Positions 5,785-5,914 of a stretch of 5,914 bases of DNA are shown here, in pieces (position 1 is the first letter of the stretch; each line of letters begins with the position of its first letter). A program made the translations under genes and the position numbers. The stretch is from positions 1-5,914 of the forward strand of contig JAAZJF010000023.1 in assembly GCA_012800475.1 (NCBI GenBank), in the 5' to 3' direction. Under the pieces are notes generated by a model. It saw only the letters and a list, made by a program, of their open reading frames with translations. It did no database searches and was not told where the DNA came from. Origin of the DNA: Gammaproteobacteria bacterium (GTDB lineage: Bacteria; Pseudomonadota; Gammaproteobacteria; Pseudomonadales; Pseudomonadaceae).

Positions 5785-5914
5785 AAGCAAGCGACTGAAT
5801 AGATTGATACAAACTCACCTGGCGAAATTCTTCTGGCTCAGCTAAATCAGGCTGTGTTTGTGCATGCAGTACAGCGGTTTTTTGCAACAGTGGATGCTGA
5901 AAATCACGTTGCCT
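5783..5914 (-). CDS. Unidentified protein, C-terminal 43 residues (start outside window)
   Basis: A minus-strand frame is open from the window edge to a TGA at 5783-5785, ending FRQVSLYQSIQSLA. The other two minus-strand frames are stopped early. Composition (many Q, L, A, E) looks protein-like, but no family is recognised from this tail. One plus-strand frame is also open across about 5800-5914 without a good start, so the coding strand is likely but not certain. It has the same orientation as the response regulator, about 135 bases upstream of it. Its stop codon lies within the IS-end-like hairpin, so this C-terminus could have been made or changed by an insertion. Confidence 0.45.
   Translation of the reverse strand, partial: RQRDFQHPLLQKTAVLHAQTQPDLAEPEEFRQVSLYQSIQSLA

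Noticed and set aside
5800..5914. A plus-strand frame open to the window edge, with protein-like composition (LLAQLNQAVFVHAVQRFF).
   Set aside because: It has no plausible start codon with a ribosome site and is antisense to the better-supported minus-strand frame, which ends in a clear stop codon.
1..5914. CRISPR array, tRNA or rRNA gene.
   Set aside because: No regularly spaced identical repeats of CRISPR type and no recognisable tRNA or rRNA sequence were seen; the repeats at 10-111 are coding head repeats.

Overview
The window looks like Gram-negative chromosomal DNA from a gamma- or betaproteobacterium. The evidence is a YadA-type trimeric autotransporter adhesin, an outer-membrane lipoprotein with an OmpA peptidoglycan-binding domain, and a CHASE2 histidine kinase. 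The adhesin plus TpgA-like pair recalls Acinetobacter and its relatives, but the sequence alone does not fix the genus. The adhesin tail is visibly more GC-rich than the AT-rich FecR and kinase genes.

Left part (1-1501): the C-terminal end of a trimeric autotransporter adhesin (last head repeats, neck, short stalk, membrane anchor) is followed by a small hairpin. Next comes a lipoprotein with a BamE/SmpA-like N-terminal domain and an OmpA-like C-terminal domain. This order and domain layout match TpgA, the peptidoglycan-tethering partner of the AtaA adhesin. A 15-bp perfect stem-loop closes the unit.

Middle part (1502-4921): after about 250 bases of non-coding DNA with a dyad and a possible promoter, two translationally coupled genes follow. 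The first encodes an exported LysM-FecR protein. The second encodes a 635-residue CHASE2 sensor histidine kinase that starts at TTG inside the first gene.

Right part (4918-5914): an OmpR-family response regulator lies on the minus strand, tail to tail with the kinase gene; both stop codons are read from the same TTAA. Upstream of the regulator is a cluster of four short CAGT-core repeats that could be its operator. Beyond that is an isolated hairpin resembling the right end of IS200/IS605-type elements. At the window edge is the C-terminal end of an unidentified minus-strand reading frame, whose stop codon lies inside the hairpin.

Working model (inference): the LysM-FecR protein samples the periplasm or peptidoglycan, passes a signal to the CHASE2 domain, and the kinase phosphorylates the convergently encoded regulator. 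Its targets are not shown. The adjacent adhesin and its peptidoglycan tether make cell-envelope or attachment genes a reasonable guess, but no shared operator was found that proves this.
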